A DNA stretch of 15,362 nt from Vitreoscilla sp. (GCA_014378125.1 JACMOG010000436.1:1-15362), one strand, 5' to 3'; numbered from the stretch's first letter, positions 6,495-13,940 are shown. The notes: generated by a model not told the origin, from the letters alone. Made by a program: numbers and translations.

Positions 6495-6513
6495 GGAGGA
6501 AACTGTTGCCTCC
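6495..6513. promoter_or_regulatory. 19-bp imperfect palindrome upstream of the fusion gene
   Basis: GGAGGAAACTGTTGCCTCC is a palindrome with 8 of 9 paired positions around a central T, the only mismatch being A6/G14. It lies 51 bp before the fusion-gene ATG (6564). Its size and symmetry are those of a homodimeric repressor site. No regulator gene sits beside it other than abiEi, so either AbiEi or an unlinked regulator could bind. Confidence 0.4.
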
Positions 6514-6563
6514 GTGCCTGGTACGCTCCACCGATCACTTGATCGATCGAGTCGCCATCCGGG

Positions 6564-9500
6564 ATGGACGAGAACACCGAGTACTACAGCGCCAACGCGC
6601 AACGCTTCTTCGAGGCCACGGTCGGCGTCGACATGTCGACGCTGCATCAATCATTTCTGTCCCGCCTGCCTACGCGAGCCCGAATCCTGGACGCCGGCTG
6701 CGGCTCCGGCCGTGATGCGAAGGCCTTCGCCGCCCTTGGGCACGAGGTCTCGGCGTTCGATGCGTCAGATGAACTTGCCCGTCTCGCGAGCGACTACTGC
6801 GGAGTCGCTGTCCAGGCGCGAAGCTTCGTCGACGTCACGGAGACCGCGGCGTACGACGGCATCTGGTGCTGCGCCAGCCTGCTCCACGTCCCGCTGGCTG
6901 AGATCGAGCAGGTCATTCGCCAACTGCTGCGGGCCCTTCGACCCGGCGGCTGCCTCTATCTCAGTTTCAAGCTGGGCACAGGCGAACGAGTGCACGACGG
7001 ACGTCGCTTCACGGACGCCGACGAACCGGGCTTGCGCGCGTGGTTGAAGGCCTCGGGTGAGGTCGCAACCATCGATACCTGGGTCACCTCCGATCGTCGT
7101 CCTGAACGTTCGGAGCAATGGATCAACGGCCTCGCGACACGCGCGCCTGCGAGGAGCTTGGTCACAGGCGGCCCCGATCCATTCATGCCGCACCTCTCAC
7201 GCGAGATGTCGCAGGCCACCGAGCTTGACATCGCCGTTGCCTTCACGAAGGCGACTGGCCTTCGGATGCTGCTGCCCGAACTCGAAGCGGCGCTGACTCC
7301 GCTGGAGGGGGCCGTCGCACCACGCGGCCGCGTGCGCATGCTCACGAGCGACTACCTGGACGTGACTGATCCGGAAGCGCTGAGATCTTTGCTGCTGCTC
7401 CAGCAAAAGGGCGGTGAGGTGAAGGTCTTCACCACGAAAGGCGGCAGTTTCCACTTGAAGGCCTACATCTTCGGTCGATCTGCCGACGGCGAATTGGTCG
7501 AGGGAGCGGCGTTCATCGGCTCGAGCAACATCAGCCGGCAAGCACTGTGGGATGGGTTGGAGTGGAACTATCGTGTGGCCTATCCGGCCGACAAAGGATT
7601 CCTCGAAGCACGTCAGCGTTTCGAGGAACTGTTTGCGCACCCGAAGTCCCTGCCCCTGACACATGCGTGGATCGAGGACTATGAACGCCGCCGTATTCCT
7701 CCGCCGCAGGCAATTGCGCCTGGCAGCCAAGAGTACGAACCACCGCCGCAGCCCTCGTCCGTTCAATTGGCGGCACTTGCGGCGCTGGAAGATACCCGCG
7801 AAGCGGGCTATCGGCGCGGATTGGTCGTGCTCGCTACAGGCCTGGGCAAGACGTGGCTCGCGGCCTTCGATGCGGGACGCATGGACGCCCGCCGGGTACT
7901 GTTCGTGGCGCACCGCGAGGAGATTCTCAGCCAAGCGGCCGAGACATTCCTGCGCATTCGGCCGACGAGCCGCGTGGGCTACTACATGGGCCATCGCCGC
8001 GACGTCGAGGTGGACGTGCTGTGCGCTTCTGTCCAGACCTTGGGAAGGGCTGCCCATTTGGAGCGCTTCGCGCCCGATCATTTCGACTACGTTGTCATCG
8101 ACGAATTCCACCACGCGGCCGCGGCCACGTATCGCCGGCTGTTGGGTCACTTCGTTCCGCGATTCATGCTGGGCCTGACGGCGACGCCCGACCGCACCGA
8201 CCAGTCCGACATCCTGTCCCTGTGCGACGACAACCTGGTGTTCACGACCAACCTGTTCGACGGCATCCAGGCTGGCCTGCTGGCACCGTTCCACTACTTC
8301 GGAATCTCGGACGATTCCGTCGACTATCGCGAGGTGCCGTGGCGCAACGGCCGCTTCGACCCGGAGGAGTTGTCGAACAAGCTAGCCACCCTCGCGCGTG
8401 CGCGTCACGCGCTCGACCAATGGCGTGAGCGGGGTCTGAAGCGCACCGTGGCGTTCTGCGCCTCGGTGCGGCATGCCGAGTATATGGCGGCGCAATTCAA
8501 CAAGGTGGGCGCCGTTTCGGCGGCTGTCTATTCCGGTTCGAAGTTGGGACGAAGCGAGGCGATCGAACGACTTCGCAGTGGGCTCCTGAGCGTCATCTTC
8601 TCGGTCGACCTGTTCAACGAGGGCGTCGACCTGCCAAGCATCGATACCGTGATGTTGCTGCGCCCCACCGAGTCGAAGATCCTCTTCTTGCAGCAGTTGG
8701 GACGCGGCTTGCGTCGTAGCGAAGAGAAGACGCATCTGGTCGTGCTCGACTTCATCGGCAACCATCAGAGTTTCCTGCAGAAGCCGCAGGCATTGTTCGG
8801 TGTCGGATCGACCTACAAGGATCTGGCGGAATTCGGCCGCCAGGCCGAGCAAGGTCGCCTCGAACTGCCCGACGGTTGCTACGTCAACTACGACCTGAAG
8901 ATCATCGACCTGCTGAAGTCGCTGGACAGTGGCGGCGCGGAGAAGGACTACGAAGCGCTGCGAGCGAGCCTCGGCCGGCGGCCGGCCTTGGCCGAGTTCT
9001 ATCGGGCGGGTGCGAGCCTCCAGGTGCTGAGACGGCAACATGGGAGTTGGTTCGAACTGGTACGTCGCTTCGACGACCTGGACGAAGCCGAGAGGCGAGT
9101 CGTCGACGATATTGGATCGTTTCTCGCCGAGGTCGAAACGACGGCGATGACCAAGAGCTTCAAGATGGTCTTGCTCGAGGCGTTCCTTGAGATGGATGGC
9201 CTCCAGAGGCCACCGGCGATCGATGCGCTGGTTGAACGTTCGTGGGAGGTCCTGCGTCGCCGCAAGAATCTGATGGGCGACCTTCCGGACGCCATTGCGT
9301 CGTTGCCCGACGGCCGATCCCCCGAGTGGCGCCGGTACTGGCTGGACAACCCGGTCAACGCTTGGATCGGCGCCAATCGCGGCAAGGACGCGGCCGCAAG
9401 CTTTCTCATCCAGGATGATCGCTTCCATTTCGGAGTGGCCCTCCAACCCGCCGACGTGGTTGCAGCAGATTCCTTGCTGCAGGAACTTGTCGACTACCGG

Positions 9501-10406
9501 CTCGCTGCCTATGAGGTGCGACGTCAGAACGACGCGGCTGCGTCGAACGTCATCGCGTTCGCGCCGCGTGCGAAGTCCGCGATGGAGATCCCTTATTTCC
9601 CCAACCTGAGGATCGCCTGCGGGCACTTCAGGGCGGGCCGTGCCGATGCAGAAGAACATCGCGCGCTGCCGGCCGCCTACGGCCACCTGGACGCAACGCG
9701 ACACTTCATCGCCCGGGCCACCGGCAACTCCATGGACGGCGGAAAGAATCCGATCCGCGATGGCGACTATCTGCTGTTGGAACTCCTCGCATCCGGCAAC
9801 GCAGGCTCCATCACGGGAACCGTGATGGCCATCGAGCGGCACGACGACGCGGGCGGCGACAACCAATACCTGCTCCGTGTCGTCACCAAGACCAAGACCG
9901 GCGCGTACGTCTTGAAGGCGAACAATCCTGACTACGAAGACTTGCCCGCAAACGATGAGATGAAGACGCTTGCGCGCCTGAAGGCGGTGGTCCATCCGCT
10001 GGACCTGGCCGTTGGCCAGACCTTCGCGCGGGAGGACATCCCGGGGCTGTTCGGCGAGACCTTCAACCAGGCCATCTGGAACGTCGGACATGTCGTCCTG
10101 GGCGAGCAGCGCGTCCACATCCTGCTCGTAACCCTGAACAAGCAAGGCAAGTCTCAAGAGCATCGCTATCACGATCACTGGATCGACGAGCAGACATTCC
10201 ATTGGCAAAGCCAGAACGCGACGACGCCTTCCGGCAAGAGAGGGCGGGAGATCGTCGGACAAGGAGCGCTCGGTACGCAGATCCATCTCTTCATCCGCGA
10301 GGCGAGGCTCGTCAACGGCAAGGGCGCCCCGTTCGTATACCAGGGCCGCGCAACCTACGAGGCGCACACAGGAAGCGCGCCGATGAGCGTCACTTTTTCG
10401 CTCTAG
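6564..10406 (+). CDS. Five-module fusion: SAM methyltransferase - PLD nuclease - DExH helicase - S24-like domain - DUF3427-like C-terminus
   Basis: A 1280-residue candidate anti-phage or DNA-processing protein. Residues 1 to about 195 are a class I methyltransferase: LDAGCGSGRD at 42-51, acidic D66, the ASLLHVP motif and LRPGGCLYLSFK at 125-136. About 205-370 is a PLD domain with H297-x-K299 and GSSN at 319-322. About 395-760 is an SF2 helicase: Walker A ATGLGKT (K429), DEFHH at 513-517, TATP at 539-542, NEGVDLP at 685-691, QQLGRGLRR at 710-718. A helical linker follows. About 1015-1130 resembles a LexA/S24 peptidase (GNSM with S1056; NNPDYED), with Arg1105 where the catalytic Lys is expected. 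About 1150-1280 resembles DUF3427 (FHWQSQN at 1212-1218). An in-frame TGA at 6540 leaves this ATG as the first start; the ribosome site is weak. PLD-helicase-DUF3427 proteins are a known uncharacterised family; the defence role is inferred. Confidence 0.93.
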   Translation: MDENTEYYSANAQRFFEATVGVDMSTLHQSFLSRLPTRARILDAGCGSGRDAKAFAALGHEVSAFDASDELARLASDYCGVAVQARSFVDVTETAAYDGIWCCASLLHVPLAEIEQVIRQLLRALRPGGCLYLSFKLGTGERVHDGRRFTDADEPGLRAWLKASGEVATIDTWVTSDRRPERSEQWINGLATRAPARSLVTGGPDPFMPHLSREMSQATELDIAVAFTKATGLRMLLPELEAALTPLEGAVAPRGRVRMLTSDYLDVTDPEALRSLLLLQQKGGEVKVFTTKGGSFHLKAYIFGRSADGELVEGAAFIGSSNISRQALWDGLEWNYRVAYPADKGFLEARQRFEELFAHPKSLPLTHAWIEDYERRRIPPPQAIAPGSQEYEPPPQPSSVQLAALAALEDTREAGYRRGLVVLATGLGKTWLAAFDAGRMDARRVLFVAHREEILSQAAETFLRIRPTSRVGYYMGHRRDVEVDVLCASVQTLGRAAHLERFAPDHFDYVVIDEFHHAAAATYRRLLGHFVPRFMLGLTATPDRTDQSDILSLCDDNLVFTTNLFDGIQAGLLAPFHYFGISDDSVDYREVPWRNGRFDPEELSNKLATLARARHALDQWRERGLKRTVAFCASVRHAEYMAAQFNKVGAVSAAVYSGSKLGRSEAIERLRSGLLSVIFSVDLFNEGVDLPSIDTVMLLRPTESKILFLQQLGRGLRRSEEKTHLVVLDFIGNHQSFLQKPQALFGVGSTYKDLAEFGRQAEQGRLELPDGCYVNYDLKIIDLLKSLDSGGAEKDYEALRASLGRRPALAEFYRAGASLQVLRRQHGSWFELVRRFDDLDEAERRVVDDIGSFLAEVETTAMTKSFKMVLLEAFLEMDGLQRPPAIDALVERSWEVLRRRKNLMGDLPDAIASLPDGRSPEWRRYWLDNPVNAWIGANRGKDAAASFLIQDDRFHFGVALQPADVVAADSLLQELVDYRLAAYEVRRQNDAAASNVIAFAPRAKSAMEIPYFPNLRIACGHFRAGRADAEEHRALPAAYGHLDATRHFIARATGNSMDGGKNPIRDGDYLLLELLASGNAGSITGTVMAIERHDDAGGDNQYLLRVVTKTKTGAYVLKANNPDYEDLPANDEMKTLARLKAVVHPLDLAVGQTFAREDIPGLFGETFNQAIWNVGHVVLGEQRVHILLVTLNKQGKSQEHRYHDHWIDEQTFHWQSQNATTPSGKRGREIVGQGALGTQIHLFIREARLVNGKGAPFVYQGRATYEAHTGSAPMSVTFSL

Positions 10407-10494
10407 TTGCGGCTTCAGCACTCGCCCCGTCCAAGTAGAGCGCTTCGTTGGGCTTGGCAGCCGGCGTGGCGTTGAGAGCGTCGGCCGCGCCTGT

Positions 10495-12117
10495 TCAGAA
10501 CGTGACGCCGGGAAGAACCGCAGTGCCCTCGGCCTGCACGGACTGCAGCAGCGTCGGCGCCAGCTTCAGCGCGGTCAGGATGGTGGGCGCCACCTGGGTG
10601 GTGACCACGGCGGTGGCGTTGGTGGAGGCCGTCCACGACGGGAACGACACGATCAGCGCCACGTGGCTGTCGTCCGGCGCGTTGCCGCCGTGCTCGGCGT
10701 CCTTCTTGGTGCTGCTGGTGTAGATCACGCCGGGGTTGGGCTGGACGATGATGTCCGGCGTGCGTCCCGAGGCCGGGTCGCCGAACTTGGCCGCCATCGC
10801 GGAGCCGGAGAGCACGCTCGCGCCGGCGCCGTCCGCGCAGATGCCCGGGGCGGTGCAGCCCAGGTTCGCGTTGATGGTGGCCACCGCGGCGGCCGCCTGG
10901 CTCGGGTCGCGCAGCCAGATCAGGCCGACGTCGTCTGTCTGGATCATGCCGGTGCCCGACAGGCCCGTGCCGTCGTTGAGGCTGCCCGAGGTGGTGGCCG
11001 CCTGGCCGAAGGCGCCGCCGGCGTCGAGGTACCCGTTGGCCTCCATCAGGGCCGTGAGCGTGTCGCCGTTCTTCACCAGCAGCGCGGGGTTGCTGGGCGA
11101 CTGCCCGTGCTTGGCGGTCAGCACGATCAACGTCGACGTGTAGAGGTTCTTCGCCTTCAGCTCCGCCACGATCTGCGCCAGCGACGCGTCGACGTAGGCC
11201 ATTGCCGCGGTCACGTCGACACCGGGCGTGAACGACGCGTCGGTGTAGCCACCGCCGTGGGCGTGGGTGGCCTTCTCCGCGACGCTGAGCGTCTGGAAGT
11301 TGGTGCCGAAGACGGTGGGCACCGGCGCAAGGTCGACGCCCGTGCTCGTCTTGCCGTCGATCTGGTTGAGGATGATCTGCACGTGCTTGCTGTCGAACGT
11401 CTCGGTGTGCGTGTACACATCGTCATAGGACGAGCCCGTGGCCGGATCGATCGAGTTGATCTCGGTGCGGGCGAGGTCGTCCACGCCCTGGCCCGACGGC
11501 CCGTTCACCCAGTCGTACCCCCACGCGTGCTTGTCGGCCCAGGCCGTGCGCGCATTCGCGATGTTGGCCTTCACCACCTCGAACAGCGTGTTGGTCTTGA
11601 TGTAGTTGTGCGGGTAGACGGGCACGCAGGCGCCGTTGACCAGCGCATGCGGGATGGCCTGCGGGTTGAACGCGCCGCCGCCGTCCAGATGCACCAGCGG
11701 GCCGCCGTTGAAGCCGTCGATGCCGGTGGTCTCGTCGAACACCACGTTCCAGCCGCGGGTGCCGGTGCAGGTGGTGTCGCCGGGCGCGAACAGCGTGCGG
11801 TCGTACGAGACGTCGTAGAACAGGCCGGCCGACTTCGGCGTGCCGCCGGTCAACAGCGCCGCCAAGCCGGGAAACGAGTCCGACAGGCCCGGCGTGGCCG
11901 CGCCCGTGTAGTGCACGCCGGTGCCGGCGATCGCCGCGATGGCGGGGCAGGTGCCGGCGCCGAGGCAATGCGCCACGTCCTGCTCGTGCAGGCCGTCCAC
12001 GCTGATCAGCAGCACGTGCGCGATCGCCGGTGCGGCGGGTGTGTTGCTGGACGAGTCGCCGCCGCAGGCGGTGAGGGCGGCGGCGGTGGAAAAGGCGGTG
12101 GCGATGAGGCGCTTCAT
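10495..12117 (-). CDS. Alkaline-phosphatase-superfamily phosphodiesterase/phosphatase lipoprotein
   Basis: Predicted periplasmic or outer-membrane-anchored metal-dependent phosphodiesterase/phosphatase of the NPP-like branch. From the ATG at 12117 it has 540 residues. It begins with a lipoprotein signal peptide, lipobox LTAC with Cys18, followed by a GGDSSSNTPAAPA linker. Motifs of the fold are LLISVDGL (metal ligand D41), SDSFPG (residues 79-84; Ser81 aligns with the Thr/Ser nucleophile), TAKHGQ at 334-339 and EHGG with H476. An upstream in-frame extension to 12225 would place 36 Arg-rich residues before the signal peptide, so it is rejected. The substrate cannot be told from sequence. It is convergent with the fusion gene across 88 bp and appears monocistronic; its G/C bias again matches the core genome, so it probably lies outside the island. 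Confidence 0.85.
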   Translation of the reverse strand: MKRLIATAFSTAAALTACGGDSSSNTPAAPAIAHVLLISVDGLHEQDVAHCLGAGTCPAIAAIAGTGVHYTGAATPGLSDSFPGLAALLTGGTPKSAGLFYDVSYDRTLFAPGDTTCTGTRGWNVVFDETTGIDGFNGGPLVHLDGGGAFNPQAIPHALVNGACVPVYPHNYIKTNTLFEVVKANIANARTAWADKHAWGYDWVNGPSGQGVDDLARTEINSIDPATGSSYDDVYTHTETFDSKHVQIILNQIDGKTSTGVDLAPVPTVFGTNFQTLSVAEKATHAHGGGYTDASFTPGVDVTAAMAYVDASLAQIVAELKAKNLYTSTLIVLTAKHGQSPSNPALLVKNGDTLTALMEANGYLDAGGAFGQAATTSGSLNDGTGLSGTGMIQTDDVGLIWLRDPSQAAAAVATINANLGCTAPGICADGAGASVLSGSAMAAKFGDPASGRTPDIIVQPNPGVIYTSSTKKDAEHGGNAPDDSHVALIVSFPSWTASTNATAVVTTQVAPTILTALKLAPTLLQSVQAEGTAVLPGVTF

Positions 12118-12237
12118 GAGGGCATCCGGCAGTGAACTGAGCCCGCACGGTAGAAAGCGCGTGTGACAGTGCCGTGACGCGGCGCGCCTCATTTCCCGAG
12201 GCTTGCGCGAGCCCGTCGGCGGCATGACAGCCGAGTC

Positions 12238-12262
12238 GCAAACACCGATTTTCGGTGCTTGC
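12238..12262. terminator. Hairpin downstream of the leuD remnant
   Basis: GCAA-A-CACCGA (12238-12248) pairs with TCGGTG-C-TTGC (12252-12262) around a TTT loop, giving ten pairs with one A.C mismatch. It lies 11 bp beyond the stop of the minus-strand leuD fragment and may be that gene's original terminator. No T-run follows on the minus strand. Confidence 0.4.
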
Positions 12263-12272
12263 TAACGCTCAG

Positions 12273-12563
12273 CTAAGAATCGCCGTGCAGGCGAGACATT
12301 GTCCGGGCCGCCACGTCCTTCACCCACGGCCGCGCCGTCCAATGCCGCTGCGCGAACGCCTCGATCGCGGCCTTGTGCTCCAGCGACGCGCCGATCATGT
12401 CGGTGCCATTGAGGAACATCGTGCGGTGGCGGTCGCTCATCGTGAAGGGCAGCGCCTGCGCGCCCGAGGTCACCGTCATCGTCTCCACGTCGATCGCCAG
12501 CTCGAGCGGGCCGGCCTGCGCCTGCGTCATCAGCGCCTGCACCTGGTCTTCCGGCAGCAGCAC
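12273..12563 (-). pseudogene. leuD: 3' fragment of leuD (3-isopropylmalate dehydratase small subunit)
   Basis: The last 95 or so codons resemble the C-terminus of LeuD, the small subunit of isopropylmalate isomerase in leucine synthesis. The readable part begins VLLPEDQVQALMTQAQ, continues LELAIDVETMTVTSGAQALPFTMSDRHRTMFLNGTDMIG as a family-like strand and helix, and ends SLEHKAAIEAFAQRHWTARPWV plus a short tail to a TAG. Upstream of about 12563 the frame stays open but the peptide becomes Arg-rich and meaningless, because the opposite strand there encodes a GH51 fragment. The missing N-terminal half (about 110 residues of a 200-216 residue protein) carries much of the swivelling-domain fold, so this copy should be non-functional. 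The identification is from remembered family patterns and could be tested by alignment. Confidence 0.65.
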
Positions 12564-12941
12564 ACCTACGCCGTGTTCGACCTCTATCGGCCGTTTCAGG
12601 GCGCGACGCCGTTGCAGACGGCGCTGGCCGCGCCGCGTTATGAGCAGGACGGCGTGGCGCTGCCGGCCATCGACGTGTCGGCGGCTCGCGGCGCGGACGG
12701 TGCCACGGTGCTGGCGCTGGTGAACCTCGATCCGCGGCGCCCCGCGCGCATCGCCACCAACCTGCCGGGCCGTGCCACCGGCCGTTTTCTGACCGCCGCG
12801 GAGATGGACGCGCACAACACGTTCGAACACCCCGACGCGGTCCGGCCGGTGGCGTTCGCCGGCACGTTGGTGAAGGAGCGGCTGGTGTTCGACCTGCCGC
12901 CCAAGGCCATCGCGGTGGTCAGCGTGGTGCCGGCGAACTGA
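12561..12941 (+). pseudogene. 3' fragment of a GH51 alpha-L-arabinofuranosidase
   Basis: About 126 codons encode the C-terminal beta-sandwich of a GH51 arabinofuranosidase, an enzyme that removes arabinose side chains from plant hemicellulose and pectin. The recognisable run starts HTYAVFDLYRPFQGATPL, then LPAIDVSAARGADGATVLALVNLDP, then GRFLTAAEMDAHNTFEHPDAV and finally LPPKAIAVVSVVPAN before TGA. Family members are about 500 residues, so the whole catalytic (beta/alpha)8 barrel and both catalytic Glu residues are missing. The frame is open upstream to 12255, but that peptide is Arg/His-rich because it is the antisense of the leuD remnant. The fragment cannot be an active enzyme. Its neighbour, GH12, also acts on plant cell walls, suggesting a former polysaccharide-degradation locus. 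Confidence 0.8.
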
Positions 12942-12942
12942 G

Positions 12943-12955
12943 CGCCGGCCCGGCG
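12943..12955. terminator. Short GC palindrome between convergent genes
   Basis: CGCCGG-C-CCGGCG lies between the GH51-fragment stop (12941) and the GH12 stop (12961). It can fold as a 4-bp stem with a 5-nt loop. It is weak, with no T-run; listed because it sits exactly in the 19-bp convergent gap. Confidence 0.25.
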
Positions 12956-12960
12956 TCAGG

Positions 12961-13737
12961 TCACTGCACGCTGACCGCGAAGTTCTTCGACGCGAAACTC
13001 AGCCCGCCGGAGGACGACGTGATCTCGAAGCCGTACTGCAGGTCGCCCACCGTCACGTTGCCGATCCACGAGAGGTTCTTCAGGTAGTTGAGGATGGCCA
13101 GCACGTCCACCGCGGTGTTGTTCGTCTTCGTGGTGCGCAGGAACGAATACACCATGTTGCTGCCGTTGGTGCCGCGGTAGACGTTCCACGTGCTGCCGCC
13201 CACCGTCACGTTGCTGTAGACGGGAATCGCGCAGCCGGCCGACGTCCAGTTGTACGAGATCGGCTTCACGTTGCCGCAGCCGGCCGACGTGCCGGTGTAG
13301 TTGAGCCAGAGCATGATCTCGTCGGCGTTGCTGTCGGCCCAGATGTCGAAGGTCGATTCCCAGGCGCCGCCCGACGGCGTGGTGGCCGCGATGGGCACCG
13401 ACAGCTTGGTCATCGAGCTGATCGTGCGGTTGACCGTGTACGTGATGTGCGGGTACGACTTGATGCCGCCGGTGTTGGGCTGGTCGGACGTCACGCCCCA
13501 GTCGACGTTGGAATTGGCCCAGATCGTCTGGGCGCCGGCGGCGGTTCCTCCGCAAGGCGACCACACGTCGTTGTTGAAGCCGTAGCTGCCGTAGGTCCAC
13601 GTGGCGAACAGGTTCGCTGCGGAGCACGACGACGTGGCTGGGGACGTGGCCGTCCAGGTGGCAGCCTGGGCGCCGGAGGAGGAGATTGCAAGCGCCGCGA
13701 AGGCGGTTGCGCCGAGCAGGAAGTGGCGGTGGTTCAT
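12961..13737 (-). CDS. Secreted GH12 endo-beta-1,4-glucanase / xyloglucanase
   Basis: Extracellular or periplasmic glycoside hydrolase family 12 enzyme that cuts internal beta-1,4-glucan bonds in cellulose, xyloglucan or mixed-linkage glucan. The 258-residue precursor has a Sec signal peptide with likely cleavage after Ala25 (SSGAQA|ATW). The mature domain of about 233 residues is a single GH12 jelly roll with no carbohydrate-binding module. Family landmarks are the Trp/Asn-rich N-terminal strands (IWANSNVDWGV), the nucleophile strand ADEIMLWLNYTG with E140, and the acid/base strand LQYGFEITSSSGGLSF with E238. Cys38/Cys62 may form the disulfide often seen near the N-terminus. A GGAGA ribosome binding site lies 5 bp before the ATG. 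GH12 has been linked to plant infection or saprotrophy in some bacteria and oomycetes; that role here is inference. Confidence 0.9.
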   Translation of the reverse strand: MNHRHFLLGATAFAALAISSSGAQAATWTATSPATSSCSAANLFATWTYGSYGFNNDVWSPCGGTAAGAQTIWANSNVDWGVTSDQPNTGGIKSYPHITYTVNRTISSMTKLSVPIAATTPSGGAWESTFDIWADSNADEIMLWLNYTGTSAGCGNVKPISYNWTSAGCAIPVYSNVTVGGSTWNVYRGTNGSNMVYSFLRTTKTNNTAVDVLAILNYLKNLSWIGNVTVGDLQYGFEITSSSGGLSFASKNFAVSVQ

Positions 13738-13863
13738 AGGTCTCCGAATGGTTTTGATAGGCAGGGGGGTACCGGGCGGGCCTGAGAATTCGACGCCGCG
13801 CGACCGGAACCGCGCTGCCTGGCAACGCTGTCATCCGGTGCTGTCAATTCCAGCGATGCGGAA

Positions 13864-13884
13864 TTAGTTCGACAACCGGACTAA
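13864..13884. repeat. Inverted repeat TTAGTTC / GGACTAA
   Basis: Arms TTAGTTC (13864-13870) and GGACTAA (13878-13884) pair over 7 positions with one G.T, around a 7-nt centre. It lies about 125 bp upstream of the GH12 start and could be part of its control region. Confidence 0.3.
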
Positions 13885-13940
13885 CCACTACGGCATTTCG
13901 GAGCCGCCACCATCGCGCAGCGGCGGCGCGATCTCCCTCG

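Noticed and set aside
6484..6500. Integron attC-like core (CCGAACGTTAG) and a GTTGGGC at 10447-10453, which might bound a gene cassette
   Set aside because: No paired R''/L'' boxes or attC-like fold were found, the first core does not satisfy GTTRRRY, and a 3.9-kb cassette with its own control region would be atypical.
8382..10421. 679-codon minus-strand frame opposite the fusion gene
   Set aside because: Antisense shadow; the plus frame carries helicase, S24-like and DUF3427-like motifs over the same bases.
10407..10494. Direct repeat of the tRNA 3' end as an island att site
   Set aside because: No recognisable copy of the T-arm or CCA-end sequence is present here; absence noted by eye only.
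12255..12560. Upstream part of the plus-strand frame ending in the GH51 fragment, as a real N-terminus
   Set aside because: Its peptide is Arg/His-rich and is the antisense of the leuD remnant; GH51 similarity starts only at about 12561.
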